Shown here: one piece after another, positions 1 to 59,349 of the stretch
How the letters are laid out: each line of letters starts with the position of its first letter
Numbering within the stretch: the first letter of the stretch is position 1
DNA from: Escarpia spicata
Taxonomy: Eukaryota > Annelida > Polychaeta > Sabellida > Siboglinidae
Length of the DNA: 64,000 bases
Assembly: GCA_963995525.1 (NCBI GenBank)
Contig: OZ023214.1
Location: forward strand, 52,435,502 to 52,499,501
Reading direction: 5' to 3'
Made by a program: the position numbers and the translations under genes
The notes under the pieces: model-generated
Databases searched by the model: none
What the model was told of the DNA's origin: nothing
The model's input: the letters and a program-made list of their open reading frames with translations, nothing else

Positions 1-230
1 GTCATGCCGATATTAGAACCGACGGTGAATAATTAACGCCCAGTCGGAGTCATCAGTGATGCCAGAAATGTAGAAATGGCGCGTCTGTACGACAACAATA
101 TCATCGGTCTACGTTGATTCTTCCTTCAATAAACACGCGACCGACGCCACCGGGCAGGAGATCGTCTTGTGATAACAGAAGTCGGGACATTTTTCATCGG
201 AATATTGCCGTAGTTAGCAGTCCTAGCGGT
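1..230. other. 5' flank of gene 1
   Basis: No gene, repeat or convincing core promoter is seen here. The reading frame of the signal-peptide exon stays open upstream to about position 114, but without an ATG before 231, so this stretch is probably 5' untranslated or promoter sequence. Confidence 0.4.
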
Positions 231-17535
<17,305 letters not shown>

Positions 17536-19208
17536 CAACAATGATTAACATCACCATACAAAAACATGGTCCATAGTTCGGTTTCATAAACATTATACTC
17601 CTTCTATCAAAGAATGTTATCTGAGATTATCTGAACAGAACGTATATCCAAAAAGGGGTGTTGTTTCTGCGGTTTTTCTTTACAGGTTTTTTTTTTTTTT
17701 TAACGTAGATATGTCATTATGACGATATTATTTTATCGATGCGTATATATAGTTGTTTCATAATCCATGTTATGTCATACTATATATAGGTATACATTGT
17801 TCAGTTTATCTTTTAATTAGTGACATAACAGTAGTCAGTGTGCGGTAGGGGTAAATATATAATTATATGGGAGTTACTCGGTCTTAACAGAGCACGTCGT
17901 CGGACTAAGCATTATGTCATGAAACTCTGTTGGTGGTAGTTCTCCTGGTAGCTCCTGACATTCGTGATCAACTACTGATGGAAGCCAATGTTACGGCATA
18001 CGGATAAACTGCCTATGGCTTAAATCAGTCGCCACGGTCTCACCATATCTATTTTACGTAACTGTAGTGTCGTCAAATAGTGTCGTCAAATAGCACTTAT
18101 TGCCACCGATTTTGCTCTGGACAATATGTCGTGCACTTGATGAATTGTTGCGATTTTATTATGAAACAAAGCCGAATTATATCACACGCGTGGCAGACGA
18201 AACTGACACGCAGACCAATGGTTCTGTGTTGCGATTGTACTGGTTTAGCGGAAACTGTAGCATTCTAAAGACATTCCACTGTCTAGATTATACACGCATA
18301 TCGTCACAATTATATTGATGACGATGTAATGTTCCTGCGACATAAATAGTCTGGGGGACATCTTAATCTCGCAGTGCCATTATATTCTTTTCTTGAAATG
18401 GTTGAACTCTGAATAAGACTATCGATCTGTCAATCACTATGTCTCGGTTAAATGTAGTTCGTTGGACTTGCTTACGAGAGGTTGACATTAGGCATTGTTC
18501 AGCAATGCATGTGTTCACTCGGAACTCGTCGACGTTAACTAGCTGTGTGTGCGTACGGTCAGCGGGTGTCGAACGTTTCACGGACAAATAGCACAGTTGG
18601 CAAATCAAGATAACACAACTTTATTATAATTTTTGAGAAAACCATTCGAACTGCGACTTCGATTAAGACATGCGTTACAGTTCGACGAGAGCGGGTTGAC
18701 TAGCGTTTTTGTTAAATAGCGTTTTAGTTGTTGAATTGATTACATTTTTCTAATACAATGTGTCCTTTTCTGTTGACGTTAGACTGTTTTAAAGACATAT
18801 TCTGTTGTTTGTCCGCGGCTAGTAGGAATTAAATCTACACGTGTCATAGACAATCGTGACATATACGGATGAACTATAGGCTAGACTGTATTACCAACCC
18901 GGATCTTCAGCACGGGTAACATGGCGGAACAATAGACTGTATCCGGATTACCACATACTTAATCGCCAGATGGCGTAGCCGGAAAACTGCGGTTAGTTTG
19001 AACTAACGCTTTGCGTATACTCGGCTCTAATTATCGTGAGCCAAAGCTCAGCGTTCGGTTGATATGTATAGACGTCAATGCTACTCATTGTGATGTTGTG
19101 TACGCTCGTAGCAGCTTCTCTCATACGTGTGTCAATGTTCGTGATACCATCGTCAACCATCAGTGTGATTGCTGTCCTGTTATTCGACGTGAAGATTGCG
19201 TGGAACGT
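17536..19208. other. 3' flank of gene 1 and intergenic sequence
   Basis: Should hold the gene 1 3' UTR. No AATAAA is seen close to the stop codon; the first clear AATAAA on this strand is near 19571. A 13-bp duplication (GTGTCGTCAAATA twice) lies near 18067-18092. No gene is recognised. Confidence 0.4.
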
Positions 19209-19490
19209 AGTGGTACTTCGGCTATAACCAGCACATATAGGCCTACAAAATGATTGCGGTAAACATAGTGGTACTTCGGCTATAACCAGCACATATAGGC
19301 CTACACAATGATTGCGGTAAACATAGTGGTACTTCGGCTATAACCAGCACATATAGGCCTACAAAATGATTGCGGTAAACATAGTGGTACTTCGGCTATA
19401 ACCAGCACATATAGGCCTACACAATGATTGCGGTAAACATAGTGGTACTTCGGCTATAACCAGCACATATAGGCCTACAAAATGATTGCG
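19209..19490. repeat. 58-bp tandem repeat, about five copies
   Basis: The unit starts AGTGGTACTTCGGCTATAAC and runs through GGCCTACAAAATGATTGCGG to AAACAT, 58 bp. Copies are nearly identical but alternate strictly between CTACAAAATG and CTACACAATG, implying a 116-bp higher-order unit. Confidence 0.95.
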
Positions 19491-20228
19491 CGTAGTTGCA
19501 GGAATGAACAGCCTAGTAGGACTACTCTGAACACAACTCATTTTACAAAAACGTACCTACTGTACTGATGAATAAAATTTGTTGAAGAACCGGATCAATT
19601 GATCACTGGATGATCTACTGGATGATCCACGACATAATCCACAGGGTGATCCAACGTTTAGAAACGGAATAGCTCGTATATTTTTCAGTTCTAAAATGCG
19701 CATGAATTAGTGAACAGGACCCTTCCTAGTCTACTTCGACATTTCCTACTGTTAGGGAGCAGTAAATGTCCCCAGCTTATGCCAGTTTGTGCGTTGTCAT
19801 AATGGCATTAACACACGTTGTGATGAATGCTTCAGTACTTAGTGTAGTGCGATATGTACTCCTCTCCCGCAACAAAACATTGTTCTGCTTTCACACTTCA
19901 AGTCCACACATACCGTCCGAAACCCGCGATACTGTCGGGGGTGGAGTATTTTAACACTTTATCGAATGATATATGTATTAATTGATTTGATTGTATGTAT
20001 TATAAAACTTACGTTACAATTTCACAAATGTGTGTCTGTATATATGCTGTTGGTTTGTGTCTTTCAAGTTGCGTTATAACTTATGCTGTGGTATTTAACC
20101 AAAATAATTATGCTAGCTTCTGCATTACTTGTTTGTGACAAGTTCGTAAATAAATATGTATCATTCCATTGTGTCAATCATTGTAGATGTAGAATCATTG
20201 TGCTGTTCGGCGACTAAATGTACACTAA
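19491..20228. other. Intergenic, no gene seen
   Basis: Unique-looking AT-rich sequence with AATAAA-type hexamers near 19571 and 20150, plus a short run of GGATGATC-type repeats near 19605-19650. No coding feature is supported. Confidence 0.4.
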
Positions 20229-20291
20229 ACACGTACGCCACACACATACGCACGCACGTACGTGCGCACACACACATACACACGCACACAC

Positions 20292-20620
20292 CATAGGCGT
20301 GTCTATGGGGGCCTGGGGGGCACGTGACCCCCCTAGATCTTTGGAATTTGTCGGGACCCCACACCTTTTTGAATGGGCCCACGTGAACGTGTCCCCATAG
20401 ACCCTTTGAAATGTGAAATGTGGGCGGCGAACAATTTTCACCAGCAGCCCCCCTCCCCGCATCATAAGATGTCACCAGTCCAGCTCAGCCGAGACAGCGT
20501 GGAGAAGCTGAAGATACGGCGGCGCGGGAGCGAAACACTTTCTACACCATTTGATTAGGCCGCCAGTGGAGGTTTTTGTGCCCTCCCCCACTAGACTACC
20601 CCCCTCTGGCCACGCCCCTG
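20292..20620. mobile_element. hAT-like non-autonomous element (MITE) inserted in a CA microsatellite
   Basis: The left end CATAGGCGTGTCTATGGGGG and the reverse complement of the right end (CAGGGGCGTGGCCAGAGGGG) align as imperfect terminal inverted repeats of the CAGGGGCGT type common in hAT elements. CA-rich sequence flanks both sides (about 20230-20291 and 20621-20690), as if one microsatellite was split. The CA context makes the 8-bp target duplication impossible to read. A 61-codon open frame inside has no recognised domain. Confidence 0.6.
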
Positions 20621-21415
20621 CACACACACGCACAACTCACATGCACGCACAAACATACACGCACGCACAAACACACATATTTTGATATGTCAGCACGCCG
20701 TCACAGATGAAACACAGAAGAACAATTATGTTGATAACAATAATATTTTAAACATATTTAGATTCTACATAACAAAACGACAAGATACAGTGTATGTTCA
20801 GTGACTAGTCGCGACGCGCCGAAATGCGAACGAAGCCTTTCATCTAAAACGTCAAACTAAACACTAAATGCATTACACTATACGTTTTAAAACAGTGTAA
20901 CATAATTAATTATATCTCATGTTTTAAAATAATTTGCCTTATCGAAAAAACCCACAAAAACATAGTCGTATTTAGTTGTGCAAATGTACATGTTAGCTTT
21001 ATGTGCGTTTCATTTACGTTACAAATATATTAACACTAGTTACAGCCCACCACCGGTATCGGCTAGGTGTCATCGTGGCCGAATGAAATCGCGTGGTCAA
21101 CTGTTGGTGGATTGGTTAGTCATGGTATTTAGCTTGAACTAGATTTAATCAGGTTGACATATTATGCTATTTAATTAGTATTCCTTAAGGTTAAACAAGT
21201 TCCCAATATGTTTGGTAAACATGTGTTAGCGTGATAGACCTTGATCGGGTAAATATGCTGCTGTTGTTTCGATATCATGCAGTCCTGTGACGAATTAAAC
21301 AACAAGTTAGAGACGGAACTCTACGAACTTAAACGAAACTGTACAACGCAAACTACTCAGATATTAAGTGTTAATATCAGCGAGTGAAGATGTGTGTCGG
21401 CGTAGTTGTCTGTAG
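20621..21415. other. 3' flank of espin
   Basis: CA-rich to about 20690, then AT-rich sequence. It should hold the espin 3' UTR, but no clear polyadenylation hexamer for the minus strand was found close to the stop codon. Confidence 0.4.
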
Positions 21416-51220
<29,805 letters not shown>

Positions 51221-52084
51221 CGTCGCTGTCTCCGTTTACTCCTGTGTCCAAGCCTGGCGGGCCGTCGCGGCTAATGCACCGCCGTCACTTCCCTATGGTT
51301 CGTGTGCACAGTGTATTTGGGCGAAAGTGTTTTTTTAGTTGTCTTAATATGTACGTTGTGTCGACTTTTTGGCGTAAAGATGAACCACCATCGGTCCTTG
51401 TGTGACACTCGATGTCACCAGAACGTTACGTTAATGCTCACACAACGTACCCATTTATTGCAACACCCATCTTATTCCATGAGAACAGCTGCCACGCGTA
51501 ACATCCAACTAGAAATACACCGTTCGCGTTATCTTGTGGATGGTGCCAGCCTCAGAAACCCAGGTGAAAATGAGCTTCCTCGTTATCACCTGTTGCTCTT
51601 CAAATAACAGGTGACGACTGGCGCGCCCTCTACCAATTGTCATTTGCACCTGTCGTAGACCAGGTATGTCTCCTCCGCTCCAACCACGCTAATCAATTAG
51701 GCTCGGAGCGTGTTAACGACAATGCCTACGCTATGTTGCGCCATGTTCAGCTGGAGTCTGTGTGACGATTAGAGTCGCCTGTCGTCACGTACGAACACAA
51801 AACCACTGGAAACAGAGAACACGGAAAACGGTCACATACTAGAATACATCGCCATGTTCCGTATTCCGTCGGCAAGAAATCCACGAACTATTTATAAGTG
51901 GTTAGCAGCGATGTAGTCGGTAAATTACTAGGTATTTGGACAACAGCCATATATCGTATCTCGTGGAGAACTAATTAGATTCATTAACTTGGAATGTCAC
52001 TATACAATTATTAGGATAACATCGCGTATTGCAATAATTGGACCTGGGTAGTATGTGACATTTAATAATTGAGTTAGTGCCCAG
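51221..52084 (-). promoter_or_regulatory. Espin 5' flank
   Basis: Should contain the espin 5' UTR and promoter. No TATA box or other element is clear enough to place. A 101-codon open frame on the plus strand (51302-51607) has no recognisable domain and is not annotated. Confidence 0.35.
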
Positions 52085-53750
52085 TGTGAATCCCGTCTAG
52101 GCTCACAGACTGTCATCATCTACGCATCCAGACTGTCATCATCCATGCACCCAGACTGTCATCATCCACGCATCCGGACAGTCATCATCCACGCATCCAG
52201 GCTGTCATCATCCACGCATCCAGACTGTTATCTTCCACGCATCCAGATTGTCATCATCCACACATCCAGACTGTCATCATCCATGCATCCAGGCAGTCAT
52301 CATCAACGCATCCAGACTGTTAACTTCCACGCATCCAGACTGTCATCATCCACACATCCAGACTGTCATCACACACGAATCCAGACTGTCATCATCCACA
52401 CATCCAGACTGTCATCACACACGCATCCAGATTGTCATCATCCACACATCAATACTGTCATCATCCACACATCCAGAATGTGATCATCCACTCATCTAGA
52501 TTGTCATCGTACACGCATCCAAACTGTCATCATCCATGCATCCAAATTCTCATCATCCACGCATCCAGACTGTCATCATCCACGCATCCAGACTGTTAAC
52601 TTCCACGCATCCAGACTGTCATCATCCACACATCCAGACTGTCATCACACACGAATCCAGACTGTCATCATCCACACATCCAGACTGTCATCACACACGC
52701 ATCCAGATTGTCATCATCCACACATCAATACTGTCATCATCCACACATCCAGAATGTGATCATCCACTCATCTAGATTGTCATCGTACACGCATCCAAAC
52801 TGTCATCATCCATGCATCCAAATTCTCATCATCCACGCATCCAGACTATCATCATCCACGTATCCAGACTGTCACCGTCCACACACACTGACTGTCATAA
52901 TCAGACTGTCAGTATCAACGCATCCAGACTGTCATCATCCATGCATCCAGACTGTCATCATCCATGTACCGAGACTGTCATCATCAAATCATCCGGACTG
53001 CCATCAATCAACGCATCCGACTGTCATCATCCACACATCCAGACTGTCATCACACACGCGTCCAGACTATCATAATCCACACATCCAGACTGTCATCATC
53101 CACACATCCAGACTGTTATCACCCACGCACCCAGACTGTCATAGTACATGCATCCAAACTGTCATCATCCATGCATCCAGACTGTCATCATCCACACATC
53201 CAGAATGTGATCATCCACTCATCCAGATTGTCATCGTACACGCATCCAAACTGTCATCATCCATGCATCCAAATTCTCATCATTCACGCATCCAGATTGT
53301 CATCATCCACGTTTCCAGACTGTCACCATCCACACACACTGACTGTCATCATCAGACTGTCAGCATCAACGCATCTAGACTGTCATCATCCATGCACCCA
53401 GACTGTCATCATCCATGTACCGAGACTGTCATCATCAACGCATCCAGACTGTCATCATCCACGCATCCGACTGTCATCATCCACGCATCCAGACTGTCAT
53501 CGCACAAGCGTCCAGACTATCATAATCCACACATCCAAACTGTCATCATCCACACATCCAGACTGGTATCATCCACGCACCCAGACTGTCATCGTACATG
53601 CATCCAAACTGTCATCATCCATGCATCCAGATTGTTATCATCCACGCATCCACACTGTCACCATACACGTATCCAAACTGTCATCATCCACAAACACAGA
53701 CTGTCATCATCAGACTGTCAGCGTATCCATACTGTCAGCATCACGTACTT
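52085..53750. repeat. 23-bp minisatellite, about 72 copies
   Basis: Unit CAGACTGTCATCATCCACGC + ATC. Larger blocks are themselves repeated: the variant series around 52321-52500 recurs 276 bp later (12 units), and a related series recurs around 53200. Because three units make 69 bp, translation cycles every 23 residues and stays open for hundreds of codons; this is a repeat artefact. Confidence 0.97.
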
Positions 53751-53789
53751 TCCAGTACTCGTTTAGTTCGTCTCTCTACCGTTTTGCCG

Positions 53790-55810
53790 TTATTCCTCTA
53801 GTCTAGATCGTTTGCCTTCGTAAGGTCTCCAGGTTGTGATACGCGATGTCCATCGGTTATCTCGTAGCCTACTGATGTGCCCTGCCCAGGTCCACTTCTG
53901 TATTCTGATTTGTTCTATCGCGTCTATAACCTTTGTCTTCTCCCTTAACCAGAGGTTTGTTTTTCTCTCCCGATACGTGATGTTTAACGTACTTCTTTCT
54001 ATATTTGTTATTTGCGGTCGCTTGTTCTTTGCCTGGTTGGTGAGGGTCCATGTTTCCGCTCCGTATGTCATCGATGGAAGTAAGCATGAGTTATAAACGT
54101 CTCTTAATGCAGGTTCCAAAGTTACCCTTGAAGATATCACGGTGTTTGGCGAATGCTGTCCAGCTGGCGGTTATTCTTCTTTGAATCTCATTGTCTTGGT
54201 TTTTGTGTCTGGTGCTGTATCGCTGGCCCAGGTAGACATAGCATTCAACGTTCTCTATCTGCGTAGTGTTGATATATATTGGTGTATCGTTTTGTAGCAT
54301 CATTTTTATCTTCGATATGTTCATCTTCAGACCTTGGTTTTTGCTTTCATCAGATAGTTCATGCAGCTTTTGTAGTTCTTGCGGTGTAGTAGTGCATATG
54401 AGTATGTCGTCGACGAAGCGAAGATGACTGTGGTAGTCTCCATCTATCCTCAAGCCTATGATTTCCCAGGTCAGTCTTCCGAATATGCTATCGAGTGTTG
54501 CCGTAAACAGCTTGGGCGATATGGTGTCACCCTGTCGTACTCCTCTCTTAATGTTGATCTTGTTGCTTTCTTTGTGTAGCTGGAGTGTCATCGAGCTGTT
54601 CGAGTTTGTACCGAGCTGTTTGAGTTTGCACCGAGTCGAAAGCATTCTCGTACTCGATGAACGCGATGTAGAACGGGATATTATATTTTCGACACTTCTC
54701 CATTAGTTGGTTTACGACATGTATGTGGTCTGTCGTTGAGTACCTGCTTCTGAATCCTGCTTGTTCTCGTGGTTGGTTTTCGTTGAGTGTCTTCTTTAGT
54801 CTAATCGCTAGTATCTTTCTGAGTAATTTGTAGATGTTTGATAACAGACATATCAGTATGTAGTTCGTTAAGGCTTTCTTACTTCCCTTCTTGAAGATTA
54901 TCGCCATATTTTCGTTCTTCCATGCGGCGGTGGGTCTTTCTGATAAGCATTTGGTATACAGCTTAGCTAGTGTCTTCGAGATGGTGTCTTCTGCTTTTAA
55001 TGTTTCAATGTTTACATGGTTGTTGCCTGATGCCTTCCCATTCTTTATATCTCTTAGCGCTGCTTCCACCTCCCATGGTGTTATCTCTGGTACCTCTTTC
55101 GGGTCGGTAGGAATTATGGTACTCTATTCACTGTCGTATAGCTCGGTGTAGAATTCCTCTATTCGTTCCATGGTTATATCTTGGTCTTGTATTCTCTATC
55201 CTACTTGTTAATAAGTGTAATCAGTCTGTCTCGGCCTAGTGCCTGTGTTCTTCTGGCTTCCTTCAGGCTTTTTGATGTTATAATCGTTCTCGTATAATCT
55301 CTTGTTTGTATTTCGTGATGTTCTCCTTCGCTTTCTTTTAGTCTTGCATATTTCGTCATATCTTCAACAGGACTCATGTTGGTGACAATGCTCTCGTCTT
55401 TTCTTGCTTGTTGATTCTTTGGCTACACTTGTCGCATTTAGTTGGATCATCTCTATGATGTTTTCGCTCACTATGTCGATATCGTCTCGTTCTTGTAGTT
55501 TCTAGAATCGATTTCGCAGTTCGAATTGGAATTCGATAATTTTGTTCCAATTTATGTGATATCTACTCTTGGTGGTCTCTTGTTTATCAACTTCTTCCTT
55601 TCAGCCTCTACGTCCAGTTTGATGTTGCTCATTGTGTCGATTTGGTTGATGACAGTTACGTCTGTGACCATTTCTGGCCTGTTTGTTAGGATTAATTAAT
55701 TACATTCTTCGTTTCTTCATTTGGACTTTTCCACGTCCCTGCTTTCTTCCGAAACATGGCATTCATGATTTTGTACTTTCTTGGTGTTGCCCATTCTACC
55801 AAGGTGTCGC
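53790..55810 (-). mobile_element. RTE-clade non-LTR retrotransposon, decayed
   Basis: On the minus strand: an endonuclease end near 55790-55690 (RGDTLVEWATPRKYKI, WKSPNEE); RT from 55069 with AALRDIKNGKASGNN, AGFRSRYSTTDHIHVV and IEYENAFDSV; then RGVRQGDTISPKLFTATLD and the catalytic box as HLRFVDDIL, where RTE elements have F-A-D-D; then a C-terminal segment MTYGAETWTL and WTWAGHISRLRDNRW. Frameshifts near 54600-54560 and 54140-54090, and the changed catalytic box, indicate a dead copy. Ends at the minisatellite upstream of espin. Confidence 0.87.
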
Positions 55811-55829
55811 CTCTTTCATAATCACACAA

Positions 55830-56480
55830 TCACAATCACAATACTTCATTGTCCCTTTGGAGGGAACTTAATTTGGAGTGTAGCAGTAGCAACATTTTAA
55901 AACAAATGTACGTGCAATAAAAAAAAAAGTAATACAAGTCATATCGGTAAACTATATAAGTTAAAATAAGTTAAATAAGTTACAAAAGTTAAATAATCTC
56001 ACAAATCATCTCAGACTAACTTAGCGTCAGACTGGCAGAGATGGAGGGGAATGAAGGGCAGTTACTCATTCGTTAGTCTAATTGAGGGGAAACAAATGAA
56101 TTTCGACTGCGATTCAGTTTACAGTGAGGGAGTTGAAAGCGACGACCAGAAGGAAGCAGTTTATAACATGGAAACAAGGGATGCTCGCGGTCTGAGAAGA
56201 CAATCTTTCCCTTTCTGCACAATATTCAGGCCGCCGTACCACACAAGAAACCCAAATGTAACAGAGCTTTCGATGTAGCACCTGTAGAAGGTTTGAAAGA
56301 CATGTGTGCTGACACTGAGTGACCTGGGCTTGCGTAAGAAATACAGCTTTTACTGGCACTTTCTATTAACTACAGTTGTATTTTCTCCAAATGTGAGCTT
56401 GGCATCAATGATAGTGCCGAGGTACTTGTATTTCTCTACTATCCTGACACACTCTCCGGCCGTTAATGAATAGCGTTGCG
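55830..56480 (-). mobile_element. LINE 3' fragment, CR1/Rex-like
   Basis: Minus-strand segments RIVEKYKYLGTIID and AKLTFGEN (near 56450-56390), then QVLHRKLCYIWVSCVV and a degraded tail to 56114, fit the RT C-terminal domain (K-Y-L-G-T-I-I-D, then L-T-F-G-E-N). The end near 55840-55870 (AATACTTCATTGTCCCTTTG) resembles the TTTATTGTCCC-type 3' ends of such elements. Frames are broken. Confidence 0.65.
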
Positions 56481-57067
56481 TTTGTTCGTTTCCCTATTTG
56501 CGCATTAAAGTCTTCCATCACTATCGAATAGCATATGACCTTTAAGCAGAACAGAATCGTGTTATGTAATATGTGTGGGGGAGCTGCAGGTGCACTCAGC
56601 CTGAAGGTGCGGCTATAATTAACTCAATCTGTCGACACAGATTGCCTCATTATTGATTAGGGGTGTTTTTATTGAACTAGATGCATATTTTAGAGTTGTG
56701 CCCTACATGGTCCGACACACATCAGATATGTTTGATGGTAGATTAAATCCACTCATGTGTTATGCACTGGTGACCGCGTATGAGAGGATACGTTATACAA
56801 GAGGCTGTATCTTGGGGGTGGGTGAGTCGGGAATGAGTGTTTAAAGAGTGTGCTACCCTATTGTCTAGATTAAAACAGAGGACACTGTGATGTTGTGTGG
56901 GAGGCGAGTAACGAGGTTATAATCCCAGCACAACTTGATATAAAGAGAGAGGAATCTGTAGTGTTGCAGTTGAACCGACTGAGACGAGAGAGTCAGTGGG
57001 TGGAGGCTGTGACGGGTTGCCGAGGTGTGTTGGTAACCAAGTGCGTGTGAAGACAGTGCGGACCGTG
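56481..57067. other. No feature seen
   Basis: Unique-looking sequence with short open frames on both strands and no recognised domain. Confidence 0.35.
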
Positions 57068-57099
57068 AGTAGTATATAGGATGCATCCTATATACTACT
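57068..57099. repeat. Perfect 32-bp palindrome
   Basis: AGTAGTATATAGGATGCA is followed by its own reverse complement, sharing the central TGCA. It abuts the LINE fragment that starts at about 57100. Confidence 0.95.
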
Positions 57100-57395
57100 A
57101 CCGTGGGTCTCCACACAGGCACAGCAAAATCTCTTCTTCAGTTCAGCATATCTCTGCGAGACGTAGCTGCCCGGATGATCTCACGATACGCTGCTCTGTC
57201 TGTCGTTCGTCTCCCTGCTCTCACGATGTCGTCTTCCAACCAGTCGCTGATGTCCTGCTCCCATCTTCTCCTTGGTCTTCCCCTCCCTCCCTTTCCCTCC
57301 ACTTTGCCTTCTAGGACTGTTTTCTCTAAGGAATTATATCTTTTGATGTGGCCAAAATAACTCAGTTTTAGTCCTTTTATTCTATTCAATAGTTG
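57100..57395 (-). mobile_element. LINE C-terminal fragment (RTE-like tail)
   Basis: The minus-strand frame reads LKLSYFGHIKRYNSLEKTVL, then EGKVEGKGGRGRPRRRWEQD and DWLEDDIVRAGRRTTDRAAY, the typical end of endonuclease-reverse-transcriptase proteins (L-x-Y-F-G-H-I, then G-R-G-R-P-R-R-R-W). It is uninterrupted over about 80 codons but lacks the polymerase. Confidence 0.82.
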
Positions 57396-57499
57396 GCAGT
57401 TCTTTATGTCTAATTTTTTAAAGGGATTTTTTAAATAATTGCGTACACTACAAAGAGATTACAATTGTCAAAGAATCCCTTTACGGATCTCTGCATTGG

Positions 57500-58015
57500 T
57501 TGTTCTTGTTATCAAAATAAAATCAAATTTATTTATACACCACATATTTCTACAAAGCAGATTCAGGGGTGTTTACAAACTAAAACATGATGTAAGAATA
57601 CATTACGTTGTCGTTATAATATTACAATACATGGGTTACATATGCTAACACAACTACACATTTTGATTATTATGTGGGCCATATATAACAGTAAGATGTA
57701 TAAGTATTGTATTTTAAAATACAATAAATTAGGAAAAAGCCTGATTAAAGAGAAATGGTTTCAGGTCTCTCCTAAAACGTCCACAGTCACGTTGGCTTCT
57801 TAGCTCTAGTGGAAGAGAGTTCCAGAGGGTGGGGCATGCACGTGAAAATACGCGTCGGCCGTACCGTTCCAGGTTAACTCTAGGAACAACCATGAGAAAC
57901 TGGTCGGCCGAGCGAAGAGTATGACAGGGAACATACATCCTCGCAAGCCAGGGCAGGCGGATAAACGACTTCTGGGAATCCCAATATATAATGACCCGTT
58001 CGCCCATTAGCACGA
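57500..58015 (-). mobile_element. LINE 3' fragment, CR1/L2-like
   Basis: The minus-strand peptide near 57930-57730 reads VVPRVNLERYGRRVFSRACP, then TLWNSLPLELRSQRD and RFRRDLKPFLFNQAF, the conserved tail of CR1/L2-like RT proteins. An AAATTTATTTATAC-containing 3' region extends to about 57500. Confidence 0.78.
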
Positions 58016-58555
58016 TCAGCTGAGCGGTATTGTGTATTCGAATAATTGCTTCTACTTCCTAAACATTGCATGTAACACGAGCCACGGTTGGTTGAAATTT
58101 GTTTTATTATGACCACCTGACCTGCCGAGATCCACTGATCTAGTGTGCGATTTCATAGACTGAGCTTAAATTCAGAGTTTCGTAAAGCGATCAGCCAGGG
58201 GGTACTGCTGGCTGGCACTGACGTAATCAACAGTAGCGACCCCTGGCGCGCAAGGATGGGAACATATGCACATATACGGTCAGCAAGGTACTGTGGGGTG
58301 TTTTCATACACAGCGCCGTGCATCAAGGTCAACAGTTTAAATTGCAGTGATCGTCATTAGGAACTAGCTATGACCGGGGAGAGATAGCGGCTTAGTCAAG
58401 GATAGGATAGGAGGTTAGATGTTACTTTAGTTTTCAGTGTTGAAAAATTCCTTATTGTATGACCGTGTAATAAAAAAATATTGTTTTCACTGTTCTTTGC
58501 TGCTTTGTTCACTGTTGCTGCCATCGTTCACATATGCTGAGCTAATTAATGTTGA
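58016..58555. other. No feature seen
   Basis: No gene, repeat or element is recognised. Confidence 0.35.
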
Positions 58556-58559
58556 ACCT

Positions 58560-58940
58560 GTCTAGACCTGAGCCAGCCAGTTACCGGAACCTCGCCAACC
58601 TGTGACAATAGTGGTTTGGTTTTACCAAGGCTTCTTCCACGTCGTTGTAGAAGATGTTTATGTTTTCTTCTGAGTATGATGTTGTTTGTGCATATATTTG
58701 TATTATCTTCAGTTTGTAGAGCTTTGTTATGCGTATGACTGGGGCTGATGATATTAACCCGCATTATATTGTCTTTCCATTTCTTGTTTATGAGAAAGCT
58801 TGCACCTGCTTGGCCGTTGGCATAGACCATAGCAGGTGGCCGCCTTGTAAGGTAGTGAGGCATTCCTCTGTTCTTCTGACTTCTCCGATACCGATCACAG
58901 TCCATACTAATCTGGTTTCCCTAAGACTAAGTTCTTCCTC
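58560..58940 (-). mobile_element. RTE-like endonuclease fragment
   Basis: Minus-strand peptide AGASFLINKKWKDNIMRVN, then ISPS, TNNII and, shifted, GKTKPLLSQVGEVPVTG, fits the middle of the RTE endonuclease (G-x-x-F-L-x-N-K-K-W-K-D). Frameshifts occur within about 300 bp. Confidence 0.72.
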
Positions 58941-59029
58941 CATTTCTTGTACATGTTCATTTTTAGTAGTGTTCTTACATTATATGTTACTATCTTCAGT
59001 CTATTTACCTTCTCTTGGCGGCTCTTTTT

Positions 59030-59285
59030 TTACCTTCTTAGCACACCTGCACGTAGCCGTACATGACCAGAGCCGCCTCCGTGGTCATAGACTATTTCGA
59101 TGCTGCTGGGGACTGGGGCCTTGGCTTTATTGGACTTTTGCATGCTGGTGTTGTTGGCCTACCATTCCACGCTGGCCGGTGCGGGTTTGGCCAGTACCGA
59201 CACCATCGACCGGTGAGCACCGGGATTCGAACCTAGGTTCCTCCGAACGAGAGTCTGGCACTCTAACGGCTCCGCTACTGCGTAC
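59030..59285 (-). mobile_element. tRNA-derived SINE
   Basis: The minus strand begins near 59275 with GTAGCGGAGCCGTTAGAGTG, followed by a B-box GGTTCGAATCCC at about 59225 and then an unrelated body to about 59030. A-box and B-box spacing is tRNA-like, but the arms do not fold as a clean tRNA. Confidence 0.6.
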
Positions 59286-59349
59286 ACACTTCACATCATA
59301 TGTATATATATATAAATAAAAATCACATCATATGTATATATATATATGC

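Noticed and set aside
114..230. Extending gene 1's first exon upstream to position 114
   Set aside because: The codon at 114 is TTG; the first ATG in frame is 231, immediately before a good signal peptide.
52708..53806. Open frames of 280-352 codons that look like a His/Ser-rich repeat protein
   Set aside because: A 23-bp minisatellite cycles all three frames, so openness is expected; no start context, introns or non-repeat coding flanks.
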